Shown here piece after piece: positions 1 through 15,237 of a stretch of DNA of 64,000 nt (within the stretch, counting starts at the first letter, position 1; each line of letters begins with the position of its first letter). The position numbers and the translations under genes were made by a program. Origin of the DNA: Pseudomonas sp. 14P_8.1_Bac3 (lineage in GTDB: Bacteria > Pseudomonadota > Gammaproteobacteria > Pseudomonadales > Pseudomonadaceae); assembly GCF_025466085.1 (NCBI RefSeq), contig NZ_JANLOD010000047.1:97673-161672 (forward strand), read 5' to 3'. The notes beneath the pieces were generated by a model. That model worked only from the letters and a program-made list of their open reading frames with translations. It did not search any database and had not been told where the DNA came from.

Positions 1-147
1 GAGCACCATGACCGTTTCAATCTGTGGACCTGGTCGCGCCAGGCCCTGGGTTTCAAGGGCCTGCTGCTGGGCTGGACGCCATTGGTGAGAAACGCCGTGC
101 GTGCCCAGGCCTTGAAGGGGCTGAAGGCATTTCAGGCCGGTCGCTGA
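1..147 (+). CDS. 3' end of an unidentified gene (partial)
   Basis: Frame 1 is open from the window edge to TGA at 145-147, giving the last 48 residues of a protein. The tail is basic and moderately hydrophobic, with a WTW stretch near its start and an LLLGW stretch in the middle. It runs in the same direction as the next two genes. I do not recognise the family, and too little is present to assign a function. High-GC codon use fits a real coding end, but the fragment could also be a chance open frame. Confidence 0.45.
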   Translation, partial: EHHDRFNLWTWSRQALGFKGLLLGWTPLVRNAVRAQALKGLKAFQAGR

Positions 148-186
148 TAAGATCGCGGCTTGTTTCCTACAAGCCCTGATCGTCAC

Positions 187-504
187 GTGAGCACCCCCAG
201 CGAATCCTCCGTCATCGCCGCCGAACCATTGCCGGTCAGCAAACCCTGGTTCGTCTACCTGGTTCGCGCGGCCAATGGCTCGCTCTATTGCGGTGTCAGC
301 GACGACCCTGTGCGCCGCTTCGCCAAGCACCAAAGCGGCAAAGGCGCACGCTTCTTTCTGTCCAGCCCGGCCATGGCGCTGGTCTACACCGAAGCCTGCC
401 GCGACAAAAGCGAAGCGCTGCGCCAGGAACGGCTGATCAAGAAACTCAGGAAAAGCGCCAAGGAATGCCTGGTGGCGACCTTCGCTGCCGGCTTATCAAT
501 CTGA
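187..504 (+). CDS. GIY-YIG nuclease-superfamily protein (YhbQ/UPF0213-like)
   Basis: A small protein of about 105 residues made almost entirely of one GIY-YIG domain. Visible elements are the VYLVR strand, the YCGVSDD segment that replaces the second YIG element, a conserved Arg in the PVRRF helix and the Glu in [11 protein letters not shown] that would bind the metal. In this family the domain is a compact nuclease fold with a probable DNA-related role; the actual substrate is not known from sequence. The GTG at 187 (then STPSESS) is chosen as start, but a TTG at 160 in the same frame is possible because neither has a strong ribosome-binding site. Confidence 0.85.
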   Translation: MSTPSESSVIAAEPLPVSKPWFVYLVRAANGSLYCGVSDDPVRRFAKHQSGKGARFFLSSPAMALVYTEACRDKSEALRQERLIKKLRKSAKECLVATFAAGLSI

Positions 505-591
505 CTGATCAGTTCCCATAAGCCCGATCCGTAGGCCGCCTGCGCATTGCGCGCTAAGCTGCGAATTCCTATTCGTGCGGCGGAGCCGAGC

Positions 592-1527
592 ATGTCCGAG
601 TTGATTCTTCATCATTACCCGACGTCCCCTTTCGCCGAAAAGGCCCGCCTGCTGCTGGGCTTCAAAGGCTTGTCCTGGCGCTCGGTGAAAATCTCGCCGG
701 TGATGCCGAAACCTGATCTGACCGCCTTGACCGGCGGCTACCGCAAGACCCCGGTGTTGCAGATCGGCGCGGACATCTATTGCGACACCTCGCTGATTGC
801 CCGTCGACTGGAACAAGAGAAAGCCTTGCCGGCATTCTTCCCGGAAGGCCAGGAAATGATCGCTGCGACCTTCGCCGCGTGGGCCGATTCGGTGGTGTTC
901 CAGCATGCGGTGAGCCTGGTGTTTCAGCCGGAATCGGTTGCCGTGCGTTTTGGCAGTCTGCCGCCGGAAGCGATCAAGACCTTCCTCGCCGATCGCGCCG
1001 GGTTGTTCAGTGGCGGCAGCACCACCAAGTTGTCGGCGGAACAGGCGCGGCATCAATGGCCGACGATCATGTCGCGCCTGGAGCAACAACTTCAGCGCGA
1101 GCCGGGCGACTTCCTGTTCGGCGAGCCGTCGATTGCCGACTTCGCGTTGGCGCATTGCCTGTGGTTCCTCAAGGCGACGCCGGTGACCGCGCCACTGGTT
1201 GATGCTTACCCGGCGGTGGCCGCGTGGCATGCGCGAGTGATGGGTTTTGGGCATGGCGCGTCGAGCGCGATGTCGTCCGAGGAAGCGCTGGAAGTGGCGC
1301 GGACATCGACGCCGGCGCCGTTGCCGGTTGAGCCATTTGATGAGCCGAATGGTTTTGCGGCGGGCCAGCAGGTGGTCATTGCCGCGACCGATTACGGGGT
1401 GGATCCGGTGGCCGGCGAGTTGCTGTTTGCCGGGCGCGAGGAATTGATTCTGCGCCGGGAAGACGAGCGGGGCGGGGTGGTGCATGTGCACTTTCCGCGT
1501 TTCGGGTTCCGCCTCGAAAAACGCTGA
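592..1527 (+). CDS. Glutathione S-transferase-like protein with C-terminal extension
   Basis: About 311 residues. The first 80 or so form a thioredoxin-like GST N-terminal domain: the LHHYPTSPFAEKARLLL start carries the SPF active-site region, and TPVLQIGADIYCDTSLIA contains the cis-Pro strand and the D(T/S)S glutathione-binding element. An all-helical C-terminal domain follows, with ADFALAHCLWFL as its conserved core. The last 90 residues extend beyond a usual 200-220-residue GST and carry a second small beta-rich region. ATG at 592 is chosen because a GGAG lies just upstream; the longer frame from 547 lacks one. A detoxification or redox role is inferred from family. The stop lies only 18 bases before the poly-G run. 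Confidence 0.85.
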   Translation: MSELILHHYPTSPFAEKARLLLGFKGLSWRSVKISPVMPKPDLTALTGGYRKTPVLQIGADIYCDTSLIARRLEQEKALPAFFPEGQEMIAATFAAWADSVVFQHAVSLVFQPESVAVRFGSLPPEAIKTFLADRAGLFSGGSTTKLSAEQARHQWPTIMSRLEQQLQREPGDFLFGEPSIADFALAHCLWFLKATPVTAPLVDAYPAVAAWHARVMGFGHGASSAMSSEEALEVARTSTPAPLPVEPFDEPNGFAAGQQVVIAATDYGVDPVAGELLFAGREELILRREDERGGVVHVHFPRFGFRLEKR

Positions 1528-1545
1528 TGTTCCGAAGGTGGAAGC

Positions 1546-1613
<68 letters not shown>

Positions 1614-1635
1614 CGCCTACAACCGAATTCCGATG

Positions 1636-4139
<2,504 letters not shown>

Positions 4140-4392
4140 TTAAAGCGGTCCGAGCCGCCGGGGAAAGCGAAGGAAGGCCGAAGCCCCCGATCACCTGCAT
4201 TAATCACAGTGCACCTTTCAAAAAAACCGCCGCGTTGTGACAGACCGGGAGATGTAACTCCGGTGCGTTGCTCGCTACACATTTTTTGGAATCGCCCAGC
4301 AAAGACTGCTTGGTAATCGGCAACTCCTGCAATTCAGGCGAATCCACAGAAGTTGTATCAAGAAGGGAGCGTAGTCTACCGGAAAGCCCCTT

Positions 4393-5721
4393 TCAGCTCA
4401 AACCTTGATCTTCGTCCGGTGGCTGCCAATGCAAATTCCAGCCGCCCTGCGCACTGCCATTCAAGCCTTGCAGGTTGGCTACCGCCAGCAAATGCTCGCC
4501 GCGATACAGCAGCGGCAATCTGCCACGGACGAAGCCTGGAACCCCGCGTTCATTGAGCAAACGCTTCAAATCCCGGCGGCCGCGAGCCGGCAGATTCATC
4601 ACCTCGCCTCCCTCACGATAGCGGATATGCAGCGGACCATCAGGGGATTGGCCCGAGAACGTCAGTACGCCGTTATCCGGCAACGCCAACGCTGTCGACG
4701 GCTCGGCCCAGGCCCCAACGGCGGGCGGCGTACGCAACCAGCCGCCTGACAGCCACCAGATCCGCCCCCCGGCCCGATGCATCTCGCCCTCCGCCAGACG
4801 CCAGATCGGGTGCGCATCGTCGGCGGCATCGCGCAGATCTTCCCAACCCGACCAATGGTCGCTGTCGGGCAGACGCGTCAGTGCGGCGAGCCAGTGACTC
4901 AGTGCATTTCGCTGACGAGCGGCGGACAACATCGCAAGCGTCGACAACTGAAGGGACCGCACCCCCAGCCAATCGAACTCACTGGCAGTACGGGCATGGG
5001 TCAGATCGATTTGCGCCAGCTCATCAAGCAGTCCCTGAGCTTCGCCGAGATGCGCCGCGCTGCGGGCCATGCTCGCCAAGGCTTGCGGCCAACGCTCGGT
5101 CATGACCGGAAACACCTGGTGCCGCAGGTAGTTGCGGGAGAACTGCCGGTCCTGATTGGAAGGGTCTTCGATCCAGTTCAGAAGATGCTCCGCGGCGTAA
5201 GCCTCCAATTCTGCTCGCGTGACATCGAGCAGGGGGCGCAGCAGGTGGCCTTTGCCCAGCGGGCGCTGGCGCGGCATCGCCGACAAACCTCGCACCCCTG
5301 CCCCGCGCAGCAATCGGAACAACAGGGTTTCCGCCTGATCGTCACGATGCTGGGCGGTCAGCAGCACTTCGCTGGCCTGGGTGGCTTCGAGGAACGCGCC
5401 ATAGCGCGCGTCCCGGGCGGCACGCTCGAGGCTGGCGCCGGGATGAACATAAACGTGAACGACTTGTAGCGGCACGCCCCACCCATCACACACCAACTGG
5501 CAGTGTTCCGGCCACGCCTCGGCGGCAGCCTGGAGGCCGTGGTGGACGTGGATGGCGGTCAGCGTCGGCAGGGATTCGGTTTTGGCGAGGTGGGCGAGGA
5601 GGTGCAGCAGGACGGTGGAGTCGAGGCCACCGGAGAACGCGATGCGCCAGGTCTTGGCGTTGCGCCACGGAGCGAGCTCCACGAGAAGCCGGGCAGCGAG
5701 ATCAATCTTTGGCTGACTCAT
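4393..5721 (-). CDS. tilS: tRNA(Ile)-lysidine synthetase
   Basis: Attaches lysine to C34 of the AUA-reading tRNA-Ile, changing its specificity from Met to Ile; essential in most bacteria. About 442 residues. The PP-loop ATP pyrophosphatase motif SGGLDS is at residues 30-35, followed by the HVHHGLQ motif. The middle holds the linker and tRNA-binding region, and the C-terminal part (RRDLKRLLNERGVPGFVRGR) is the TilS C-terminal domain. The start is ATG 5721 (MSQPKID); an ATG three codons upstream is equally open. A REPIN separates it from accA, so read-through from accA is uncertain. Confidence 0.95.
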   Translation of the reverse strand: MSQPKIDLAARLLVELAPWRNAKTWRIAFSGGLDSTVLLHLLAHLAKTESLPTLTAIHVHHGLQAAAEAWPEHCQLVCDGWGVPLQVVHVYVHPGASLERAARDARYGAFLEATQASEVLLTAQHRDDQAETLLFRLLRGAGVRGLSAMPRQRPLGKGHLLRPLLDVTRAELEAYAAEHLLNWIEDPSNQDRQFSRNYLRHQVFPVMTERWPQALASMARSAAHLGEAQGLLDELAQIDLTHARTASEFDWLGVRSLQLSTLAMLSAARQRNALSHWLAALTRLPDSDHWSGWEDLRDAADDAHPIWRLAEGEMHRAGGRIWWLSGGWLRTPPAVGAWAEPSTALALPDNGVLTFSGQSPDGPLHIRYREGGEVMNLPARGRRDLKRLLNERGVPGFVRGRLPLLYRGEHLLAVANLQGLNGSAQGGWNLHWQPPDEDQGLS

Positions 5722-5743
5722 ATCGATCACTTTGCAGATATCA

Positions 5744-5837
5744 AATGTGGGAGCGGGCTTGCTCGCGAAAGCGGCTGAACATCCAACACGTCGGTTGACT
5801 GTTATACCGCTTTCGCGAGCAAGCCCGCTCCCACATT
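5744..5837. repeat. REPIN, GTGGGAGCGGGC type
   Basis: Two REP sequences in inverted orientation: a left arm GTGGGAGCGGGCTTGCTCGC and its complement on the right, with the arms extended outward by AAT/ATT and inward by GAAAGCGG/CCGCTTTC. It lies between the accA stop and the tilS start, which are co-oriented. The arms can form a long cruciform or RNA hairpin and may stabilise the upstream mRNA end. Confidence 0.92.
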
Positions 5838-5852
5838 AAAGCCGGGGTCAGA

Positions 5853-6800
5853 TCAGAGACCGTAGCTCATCAGACGCTCATAACGACGAGTCAGCAACGC
5901 TTCGTTATCGAACTTCTTCAGCATCGCCAGTTGCGAGGTCAGCTCGGCACGGATCAATGCCGCGGCCGCCGCTGGGTCACGATGAGCGCCGCCCAACGGC
6001 TCGCCGATGACTTTGTCGACGATACCCAGGCCTTTCAGACGCTCGGCGGTGATGCCCATGGCTTCAGCGGCATCCGGCGCTTTTTCGGCAGTTTTCCACA
6101 GAATCGAGGCGCAACCTTCCGGCGAAATCACCGCATAGGTCGAGTACTGCAGCATGTTCAGTTGATCACACACGCCAATGGCCAATGCACCGCCGGAACC
6201 ACCTTCACCGATCACGGTGGCGATGATTGGGGTTTTCAGGCGGGCCATGACGCGCAGGTTCCAGGCAATCGCTTCGCTCTGGTTGCGCTCTTCAGCGTCG
6301 ATGCCCGGATAGGCGCCCGGGGTATCGATGAAAGTCAGGATCGGCATTTTGAAACGTTCGGCCATCTCCATCAGACGGCAGGCCTTGCGATAGCCTTCAG
6401 GACGCGGCATGCCGAAGTTGCGGCGAACCTTCTCGCGCACTTCACGGCCTTTCTGGTGACCGATGATCATCACCGGCTCATCGTTCAGACGGGCAACGCC
6501 GCCGACGATGGCCGCGTCGTCGGAGAAGTGACGGTCACCGTGCAACTCGTCGAACTCGGTGAAGATGTGTTCGATGTAGTCCAGGGTGTACGGACGTTTC
6601 GGGTGACGCGCCAGACGCGCGATCTGCCAGCTGGTCAGCTTGCCGAAGATGTCTTCGGTCAAGGTGCTGCTTTTGTCCTGCAGGCGGGAGATCTCATCGC
6701 CGATATTCAGCGAATTGTCGTTACCGACCAAGCGCAACTCTTCGATCTTGGCTTGCAGGTCGGCGATCGGCTGTTCGAAATCTAGAAAATTCGGGTTCAT
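5853..6800 (-). CDS. accA: Acetyl-CoA carboxylase carboxyltransferase subunit alpha
   Basis: Forms, with AccD, the carboxyltransferase that moves CO2 from biotin-BCCP to acetyl-CoA, producing malonyl-CoA for fatty-acid synthesis. 315 residues, the normal length. Visible family segments are the N-terminal helix [31 protein letters not shown], the oxyanion-forming [15 protein letters not shown] and the [13 protein letters not shown] loop. ATG 6800 (MNPNFLDF) is the family start; nine codons of open frame upstream are not conserved. It lies downstream of dnaE on the same strand, with a 139-base gap carrying a short hairpin and a direct repeat. Confidence 0.97.
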   Translation of the reverse strand: MNPNFLDFEQPIADLQAKIEELRLVGNDNSLNIGDEISRLQDKSSTLTEDIFGKLTSWQIARLARHPKRPYTLDYIEHIFTEFDELHGDRHFSDDAAIVGGVARLNDEPVMIIGHQKGREVREKVRRNFGMPRPEGYRKACRLMEMAERFKMPILTFIDTPGAYPGIDAEERNQSEAIAWNLRVMARLKTPIIATVIGEGGSGGALAIGVCDQLNMLQYSTYAVISPEGCASILWKTAEKAPDAAEAMGITAERLKGLGIVDKVIGEPLGGAHRDPAAAAALIRAELTSQLAMLKKFDNEALLTRRYERLMSYGL

Positions 6801-6882
6801 AGGCGTCCGTCTTGGGTCGACGTCCAAGAGAGCTTGGGCCGGCCGGTTGTCTATTCGCGCCCTACCTTAAGGGACGGGCGCG

Positions 6883-6914
6883 TTCAGGTCGAGATTAAAA
6901 ATTCAGGTCGAGAT
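6883..6914. repeat. 13-base direct repeat upstream of accA
   Basis: TTCAGGTCGAGAT occurs at 6883-6895 and again at 6902-6914, in the dnaE-accA gap. A GCGCCC/GGGCGC hairpin (6857-6881) lies alongside, without a clear T-run, so it is not called a terminator. Possible regulatory meaning is unknown; a simple local duplication is the plainer reading. Confidence 0.6.
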
Positions 6915-6939
6915 CAGGCGAACGAATGAGGCCTGACCG

Positions 6940-10461
<3,522 letters not shown>

Positions 10462-10490
10462 AGTGATCCTGCGTTAAGTCATGAAAACAA

Positions 10491-10516
10491 CAAGGCCCGG
10501 ATTGTACCGGGCCTTG
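10491..10516 (-). terminator. Intrinsic terminator after rnhB
   Basis: A perfect ten-base-pair stem, CAAGGCCCGG paired with CCGGGCCTTG, closes a six-base loop. Reading on the minus strand it is followed by TTGTTTTC. It lies 22 bases past the rnhB stop and 30 bases before dnaE, ending the lpx-rnhB transcript. Confidence 0.85.
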
Positions 10517-10537
10517 GCAAAAACATCAGCCTTGCGA

Positions 10538-11179
10538 CTAATTCTCCATGAGGCTTTCACGCGCTTCGTACGCCAGCCGCACCGGCGCGAACGAGCGGCG
10601 GTGAATCGGGGTCGGCCCCAGGCGAGCGAGTGCTTCCAGATGAACGGGCGTCGGGTAGCCTTTGTGGCCGCCGATGCCGTAGCCCGGGTAAATCAGCTCG
10701 AACGCGGCCATCTCCCGGTCGCGGCTGACCTTGGCCAGAATCGACGCGGCAGCGATGGCCGGCACTTTGCCGTCGCCCTGGATCACCGCTTCGGCGCGCA
10801 TGGACAGTTTCGGGCAACGGTTACCGTCGATCATCGCCAGTTTTGGCTGAATGTGCAGGCCTTCAATCGCACGCTGCATGGCCAGCATGGTCGCGTGGAG
10901 GATGTTCAGCTCGTCGATTTCCTCGACTTCGGCGCGAGCGATGCACCAGCTCAGGGCCTTTTCACAGATTTCGTCGTAGAGCTTTTCGCGGCGAGCCTCG
11001 GTGAGCTTTTTCGAATCGTTCAGGCCAAGGATCGGGCGGTTCGGGTCGAGGATCACCGCTGCGGTCACCACGGCACCACAGAGCGGGCCGCGACCGACTT
11101 CGTCAACACCGGCAACCAGATCTTCGACTTCAGCGACCAAGGTGAAATCCAGCCCCATTTGCATCGTGGTTTTACTCAT
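10538..11179 (-). CDS. rnhB: Ribonuclease HII
   Basis: Removes single ribonucleotides and RNA of RNA-DNA hybrids. 213 residues from ATG 11179, or 208 from an internal ATG at 11164 (MQMGLDF), which is the more conserved N terminus. Catalytic acids are visible in [13 protein letters not shown] (Asp-Glu), in MIDGN and in [10 protein letters not shown]; the DSKKL substrate loop is present. The first ATG overlaps the lpxB stop as ATGA, suggesting translational coupling. It is the last gene of the lpx cluster before a terminator. Confidence 0.97.
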   Translation of the reverse strand: MSKTTMQMGLDFTLVAEVEDLVAGVDEVGRGPLCGAVVTAAVILDPNRPILGLNDSKKLTEARREKLYDEICEKALSWCIARAEVEEIDELNILHATMLAMQRAIEGLHIQPKLAMIDGNRCPKLSMRAEAVIQGDGKVPAIAAASILAKVSRDREMAAFELIYPGYGIGGHKGYPTPVHLEALARLGPTPIHRRSFAPVRLAYEARESLMEN

Positions 11180-12306
11180 TGTACTTGGCCAATCAGCTTC
11201 AGCACTGCGTCCGCAGCCTGGTTCGAGGCGTCCAGACGCAAGGTCCGGTGAATCTGGTCAAAGCCGCGAGTCTGCTCCTCGCCGCCTTCGATCAGCGGCG
11301 ACAGCGTCTGGGCGAGCGCTTCAACCGTCGCGTCGTCCTGCAGCAACTCGGGCACCAACAGGCGCTGGGCCAACAGGTTTGGCAACGAAACGTAGGGGCT
11401 TTTGACCATGCGTTTGAGAATCCAGAACGTCAGGGGCGCCAGACGGTAAGCGACGACCATCGGCCGTTTGTACAACAGCGCTTCAAGGGTAGCCGTTCCG
11501 GAGGCAATCAACACGGCGTCGCAGGCGGCCAGTGCCAGATGGGACTTGCCGTCGAGCAGGGTCAACGGCAAATCGCGACCGGCCAGCAATTCTTCGAGTT
11601 GCTTGCGGCGCTCCGGGCTGGCGCATGGCATCACGAAGCGTACGCCAGGCCGCAGGGCGCGAAGGCGCTGGGCGGTATCGAGGAACAACGCCCCCAGACG
11701 ACCGACTTCGCCGCCGCGGCTGCCCGGCATCAACGCGACCAACGGTCCGTCAGGCAGACCGAGTTCGGCGCGTGCCGCGGCACGGTCGGCTTCGAGCGGG
11801 ATCGCATCGGCCAGGGAATGCCCGACAAACCGCACCGGGACGCCTTTCTCTTCATAGAATTTGGCCTCGAACGGAAACAGCGTGAGCATCAGGTCGCAGC
11901 CTTCGCGAATTTTCAGCACTCGCTTCTGCCGCCACGCCCACACCGACGGGCTGACGTAATGCACGGTCTTGATCCCGGCCTGACGCAGCTTGAGTTCGAT
12001 ATTGAGGTTGAAGTCCGGCGCATCGATACCGATGAACACGTCCGGCTTCTCGGCGATGAGGTCGGCGACCAGCTTTTTCCGACGCTTGAGCAACTCGCGC
12101 AGTCGGCCCAGCACTTCCACCAGGCCCATGACCGAGAGACGTTCCATCGGGAAATACGAGGTCAGACCTTCGGCCTGCATCAGCGGACCGCCAACCCCAA
12201 TGAACTCGACCGCCGGATGCTGTGCCTTGAGCGCACGCATGAGACCGGCGCCCAGAATGTCACCGGAAGCTTCACCCGCTACCAGCGCAACACGCAGAGT
12301 AGCCAT
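11176..12306 (-). CDS. lpxB: Lipid-A-disaccharide synthase
   Basis: Joins UDP-diacylglucosamine and lipid X to form the lipid A disaccharide at the inner face of the cytoplasmic membrane. 376 residues, the usual size of GT19 enzymes. The N-terminal nucleotide-binding half begins [28 protein letters not shown] and [19 protein letters not shown] are family-conserved; the C-terminal half carries [13 protein letters not shown] and [20 protein letters not shown]. Two bases separate it from lpxA and its stop overlaps rnhB. Confidence 0.97.
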   Translation of the reverse strand: MATLRVALVAGEASGDILGAGLMRALKAQHPAVEFIGVGGPLMQAEGLTSYFPMERLSVMGLVEVLGRLRELLKRRKKLVADLIAEKPDVFIGIDAPDFNLNIELKLRQAGIKTVHYVSPSVWAWRQKRVLKIREGCDLMLTLFPFEAKFYEEKGVPVRFVGHSLADAIPLEADRAAARAELGLPDGPLVALMPGSRGGEVGRLGALFLDTAQRLRALRPGVRFVMPCASPERRKQLEELLAGRDLPLTLLDGKSHLALAACDAVLIASGTATLEALLYKRPMVVAYRLAPLTFWILKRMVKSPYVSLPNLLAQRLLVPELLQDDATVEALAQTLSPLIEGGEEQTRGFDQIHRTLRLDASNQAADAVLKLIGQVQ

Positions 12307-12308
12307 GG

Positions 12309-13085
12309 TTAACGCGTGATGCCGCGGGTCGAAGACTGGATGGAATCACGGAACACCGCAACTTCCGGGAACTGCGCCGAAGGTTCGGCCAGCTCGGCAA
12401 GCGCCTGTTCAACCGTCAGGCCCTGGCGGTAAACCACCTTGTAGGCACGACGCAGGGCGTGGATCGCATCTTCGCTGAAACCACGACGGCGCATGCCTTC
12501 GAAGTTCATGCTGCGCGCTTCGGCCGGGTTGCCGAACACGGTGACGTACGCTGGAACGTCTTTGCCGATGGCGGTACCCATGCCGGAGAAGCTGTGGGCG
12601 CCGATGTGGCAATACTGGTGAACCAGGGTGAAACCGGAGAGGATCGCCCAGTCTTCAACGTGCACATGACCCGCAAGCGCGGTGTTGTTGACCAGGATGC
12701 AGTGGTTGCCGATAACGCTGTCGTGGCCGATGTGGGCATAGGCCATGATCAGGTTGTGATCGCCCAGGGTCGTTTCCGAACGGTCCTGAATGGTCCCGCG
12801 ATGAATCGTCACGCCTTCACGGATGACGTTATGGTCGCCGATGACCAGACGGGTTTCTTCGCCCTTGTATTTCAGATCGGGCGTGTCCTCGCCTACCGAA
12901 GAAAACTGGTAGATGCGATTGTGCTTACCGATTCGGGTCGGGCCCTTGAGAATCACGTGCGGCCCGATCACTGTCCCCTCGCCGATTTCCACACCTGCGC
13001 CGATGATCGACCACGGGCCGACCTCGACGCCGTCAGCCAGGATGGCCGTCGGATCGATGATTGCGCGAGGGTCAATCAAACTCAT
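12309..13085 (-). CDS. lpxA: UDP-N-acetylglucosamine acyltransferase
   Basis: First step of lipid A synthesis: transfers a 3-hydroxyacyl chain from ACP to UDP-GlcNAc. 258 residues. Hexapeptide repeats of a left-handed beta helix fill residues 1-185 ([26 protein letters not shown] and so on). The catalytic His is in [13 protein letters not shown], and the C-terminal helices ([20 protein letters not shown]) are present. Its ATG overlaps the fabZ stop by four bases. Chain-length specificity (C10 in Pseudomonas) cannot be read safely here. Confidence 0.97.
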   Translation of the reverse strand: MSLIDPRAIIDPTAILADGVEVGPWSIIGAGVEIGEGTVIGPHVILKGPTRIGKHNRIYQFSSVGEDTPDLKYKGEETRLVIGDHNVIREGVTIHRGTIQDRSETTLGDHNLIMAYAHIGHDSVIGNHCILVNNTALAGHVHVEDWAILSGFTLVHQYCHIGAHSFSGMGTAIGKDVPAYVTVFGNPAEARSMNFEGMRRRGFSEDAIHALRRAYKVVYRQGLTVEQALAELAEPSAQFPEVAVFRDSIQSSTRGITR

Positions 13086-13522
13086 AGTTTACGTTCCGCA
13101 CAGATGATTTCAGCGGAGCAGACTGGCTTGCCGTCGACCGAGGCCTGGCATTCGAACTTCCAGATCTGGCGCTTGCAGCTCAGGAACTTGGCTTCGAGGA
13201 TCAGTTGATCACCCGGCAGCACTGGCTGGCGGAAGCGCAGCTTGTCGGAACCGACGAAGTAATAAAGGGTGCCGTCTGCCGGTTTCACGTCGAGCATCTT
13301 GAAACCAAGGATCCCGGCAGCCTGGGCCATCGCTTCGATGATCAGCACGCCCGGCATGATTGGATGCGCAGGGAAGTGACCATTGAAGAACGGCTCGTTG
13401 ATGCTGACATTCTTGTAGGCGCGAATGCGCTTGCCTTCCACATCCAGATCCACGACCCGGTCCACCAGCAGGAACGGGTAACGGTGAGGCAGGTATTCGC
13501 GTATCTCGTTGATGTCCATCAT
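13082..13522 (-). CDS. fabZ: 3-hydroxyacyl-ACP dehydratase FabZ
   Basis: Dehydrates 3-hydroxyacyl-ACP in fatty-acid elongation. 146 residues in a single hot-dog fold. [15 protein letters not shown] opens the domain, the catalytic His is in [14 protein letters not shown] and the catalytic Glu in [14 protein letters not shown] 13522 gives the family N terminus [16 protein letters not shown]; the frame continues 20 codons upstream but these residues are not conserved. Placement between lpxD and lpxA is typical, because FabZ and LpxA compete for the same hydroxyacyl-ACP. Confidence 0.97.
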   Translation of the reverse strand: MMDINEIREYLPHRYPFLLVDRVVDLDVEGKRIRAYKNVSINEPFFNGHFPAHPIMPGVLIIEAMAQAAGILGFKMLDVKPADGTLYYFVGSDKLRFRQPVLPGDQLILEAKFLSCKRQIWKFECQASVDGKPVCSAEIICAERKL

Positions 13523-13630
13523 TTCGGGGGGAAGCCTATGTAAAGATTGGGAACGCGCGACTGACGCGCGCTCCTCTAGCAAATCAAGGAGGCAGTCTAG
13601 CGGCTGTGCACACTTGATATGGAAATGGTA

Positions 13631-14686
13631 TCAGCCATCTGATGAAGCATTACCGTCAGGGGTCACTTCCCCGGACCGCTTTTCCAGCTGTCGCAGCCGC
13701 CGTGCGATGTCATCGAGCTGACGGATACGTGCCGCGCTTTTGCGCCATTCGGCAGCCGGTTGCATGGCCGTACCGGAAGAATAGGAACCCGGCTCGGTAA
13801 TCGAGTGGGTCACCATCGTCATTCCGGTGATGAAAACCTTGTCACAAATTTCGATGTGCCCCACCAGCCCAACGCCACCGGCGAGCATGCAATGCTTGCC
13901 GATCTTGGTGCTGCCGGAAATTCCCACACACGCGGCCATGGCCGTGTGATCCCCGATCTGGACGTTGTGGGCGATCTGAATCTGATTGTCGAGCTTGACG
14001 CCATTACCGATGACGGTATCCGCCAATGCACCACGGTCGATGGCGGTGTTCACGCCAATCTCCACATCGTCACCCACCAGGACCCCGCCAATCTGGGCGA
14101 TTTTCTGCCAGATGCCTTTCTCGTTGGCAAAACCGAAACCTTCGCCCCCCAGAACCGCACCCGACTGAATCACCACCCGCTTGCCGATCCGCACGTCGTG
14201 ATACAGCGTGACTTTCGGGGCCAGCCAGCCGCCCTCGCCAATCTCGCTACGGGCACCGATGAAGCAATGCGCACCAACGGTCACACCCGCGGCAATACGC
14301 GCGCCGCTTTCGATGACGGCAAAGGCACCAATACTCGCCGCCGGATCGACCACCGCGTCATCGGCAACGACCGCTGTCGGGTGAATACCGACCGCCGCCT
14401 TGGGCTTGGGATCGAACAGGTGGGAAATACGTGCATAAGCCAGGTAAGGGTCGGGAACGACCAGCGCATCACCGCAAAAACCTTCGGCGTCAGCGGCCTT
14501 CAGCAACAGGGCTGCGGCCCGGCTGTCCGCCAGGTATTTACGGTATTGAGGATTTGCCAGAAAGCTCAACTGAGCTGGGCCAGCCTCTTGCAAAGTGGCT
14601 AGCCCAGTAATTTCCTTCTCCGGATCGCCACGCAGGGTGGCGCCGAGGAACTCGGCCAATTGGCCGAGCTTTAGGGTCGCTGTCAT
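13631..14686 (-). CDS. lpxD: UDP-3-O-acylglucosamine N-acyltransferase
   Basis: Third step of lipid A synthesis, N-acylating UDP-3-acyl-glucosamine. 351 residues: an N-terminal uridine-binding domain ([17 protein letters not shown]), then many hexapeptide repeats, with the catalytic His in [17 protein letters not shown], and a C-terminal helix that grips ACP. The last 25 residues are polar and variable ([16 protein letters not shown]). It starts two bases after the skp stop. Confidence 0.97.
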   Translation of the reverse strand: MTATLKLGQLAEFLGATLRGDPEKEITGLATLQEAGPAQLSFLANPQYRKYLADSRAAALLLKAADAEGFCGDALVVPDPYLAYARISHLFDPKPKAAVGIHPTAVVADDAVVDPAASIGAFAVIESGARIAAGVTVGAHCFIGARSEIGEGGWLAPKVTLYHDVRIGKRVVIQSGAVLGGEGFGFANEKGIWQKIAQIGGVLVGDDVEIGVNTAIDRGALADTVIGNGVKLDNQIQIAHNVQIGDHTAMAACVGISGSTKIGKHCMLAGGVGLVGHIEICDKVFITGMTMVTHSITEPGSYSSGTAMQPAAEWRKSAARIRQLDDIARRLRQLEKRSGEVTPDGNASSDG

Positions 14687-14688
14687 GA

Positions 14689-15192
14689 TTACTTCAGCTG
14701 ATTCATGCGCTCGATAACCTGGCGAGTGATGTCGTACTGAGGTTTGACATCAATCACTGCGCCACGCTCGAAGACCAGGTCAAAAGCACCTTTCTTGATG
14801 ACTTCTTCCACAGCACTGTCCAGTTTCGGCTTGAGCTGCTTCAGCATTTCACGGTCAGCAACGGCTTTGGCTTCGTTCAGTTCCTTGGACTGGAACTGGA
14901 AGTCACGGGCCTTTTGCTTGAATTCGAGCTCCAGACGCTCACGCTCGCCTTGCTGCATCTTGTCGCCACCCGCCATCAGACGGTCCTGAATGCCTTTGGC
15001 ACTGCTTTCCAGTGTCTTGAGCTTGGTCAGCTGCGGGCCGAACTTCTTCTCGGCATCCACGGCGTATTTCTTGGCCGCGTCGGATTCCAGCAGAGCCATC
15101 TGATAGTTCAGAACGGCGATTTTCATATCGGCAAAAGCCGGACCCGCTACCAGTACGGTCGCCAGGAGAACCAATTGAGTCAACTTACGCAC
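14689..15192 (-). CDS. skp: Periplasmic chaperone Skp (OmpH family)
   Basis: Holds unfolded outer-membrane proteins in the periplasm on their way to the Bam complex. 167 residues: a signal peptide of about 21 residues ([16 protein letters not shown], cleaved before DMKIAVLN), then a charged coiled-coil region through residues 45-140, as in the trimeric Skp tentacles. It lies directly between bamA and lpxD, the standard order, and is probably co-transcribed with both. Confidence 0.95.
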   Translation of the reverse strand: MRKLTQLVLLATVLVAGPAFADMKIAVLNYQMALLESDAAKKYAVDAEKKFGPQLTKLKTLESSAKGIQDRLMAGGDKMQQGERERLELEFKQKARDFQFQSKELNEAKAVADREMLKQLKPKLDSAVEEVIKKGAFDLVFERGAVIDVKPQYDITRQVIERMNQLK

Positions 15193-15237
15193 GATGCACT
15201 CCTACAAAATCCATTGTCGTTATCTTGGGTCAGACGC

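Noticed and set aside
5744..5837. CRISPR-like palindromic repeats
   Set aside because: The units are inverted pairs of variable spacing scattered between genes, not direct repeats with unique spacers, and no cas gene is present.
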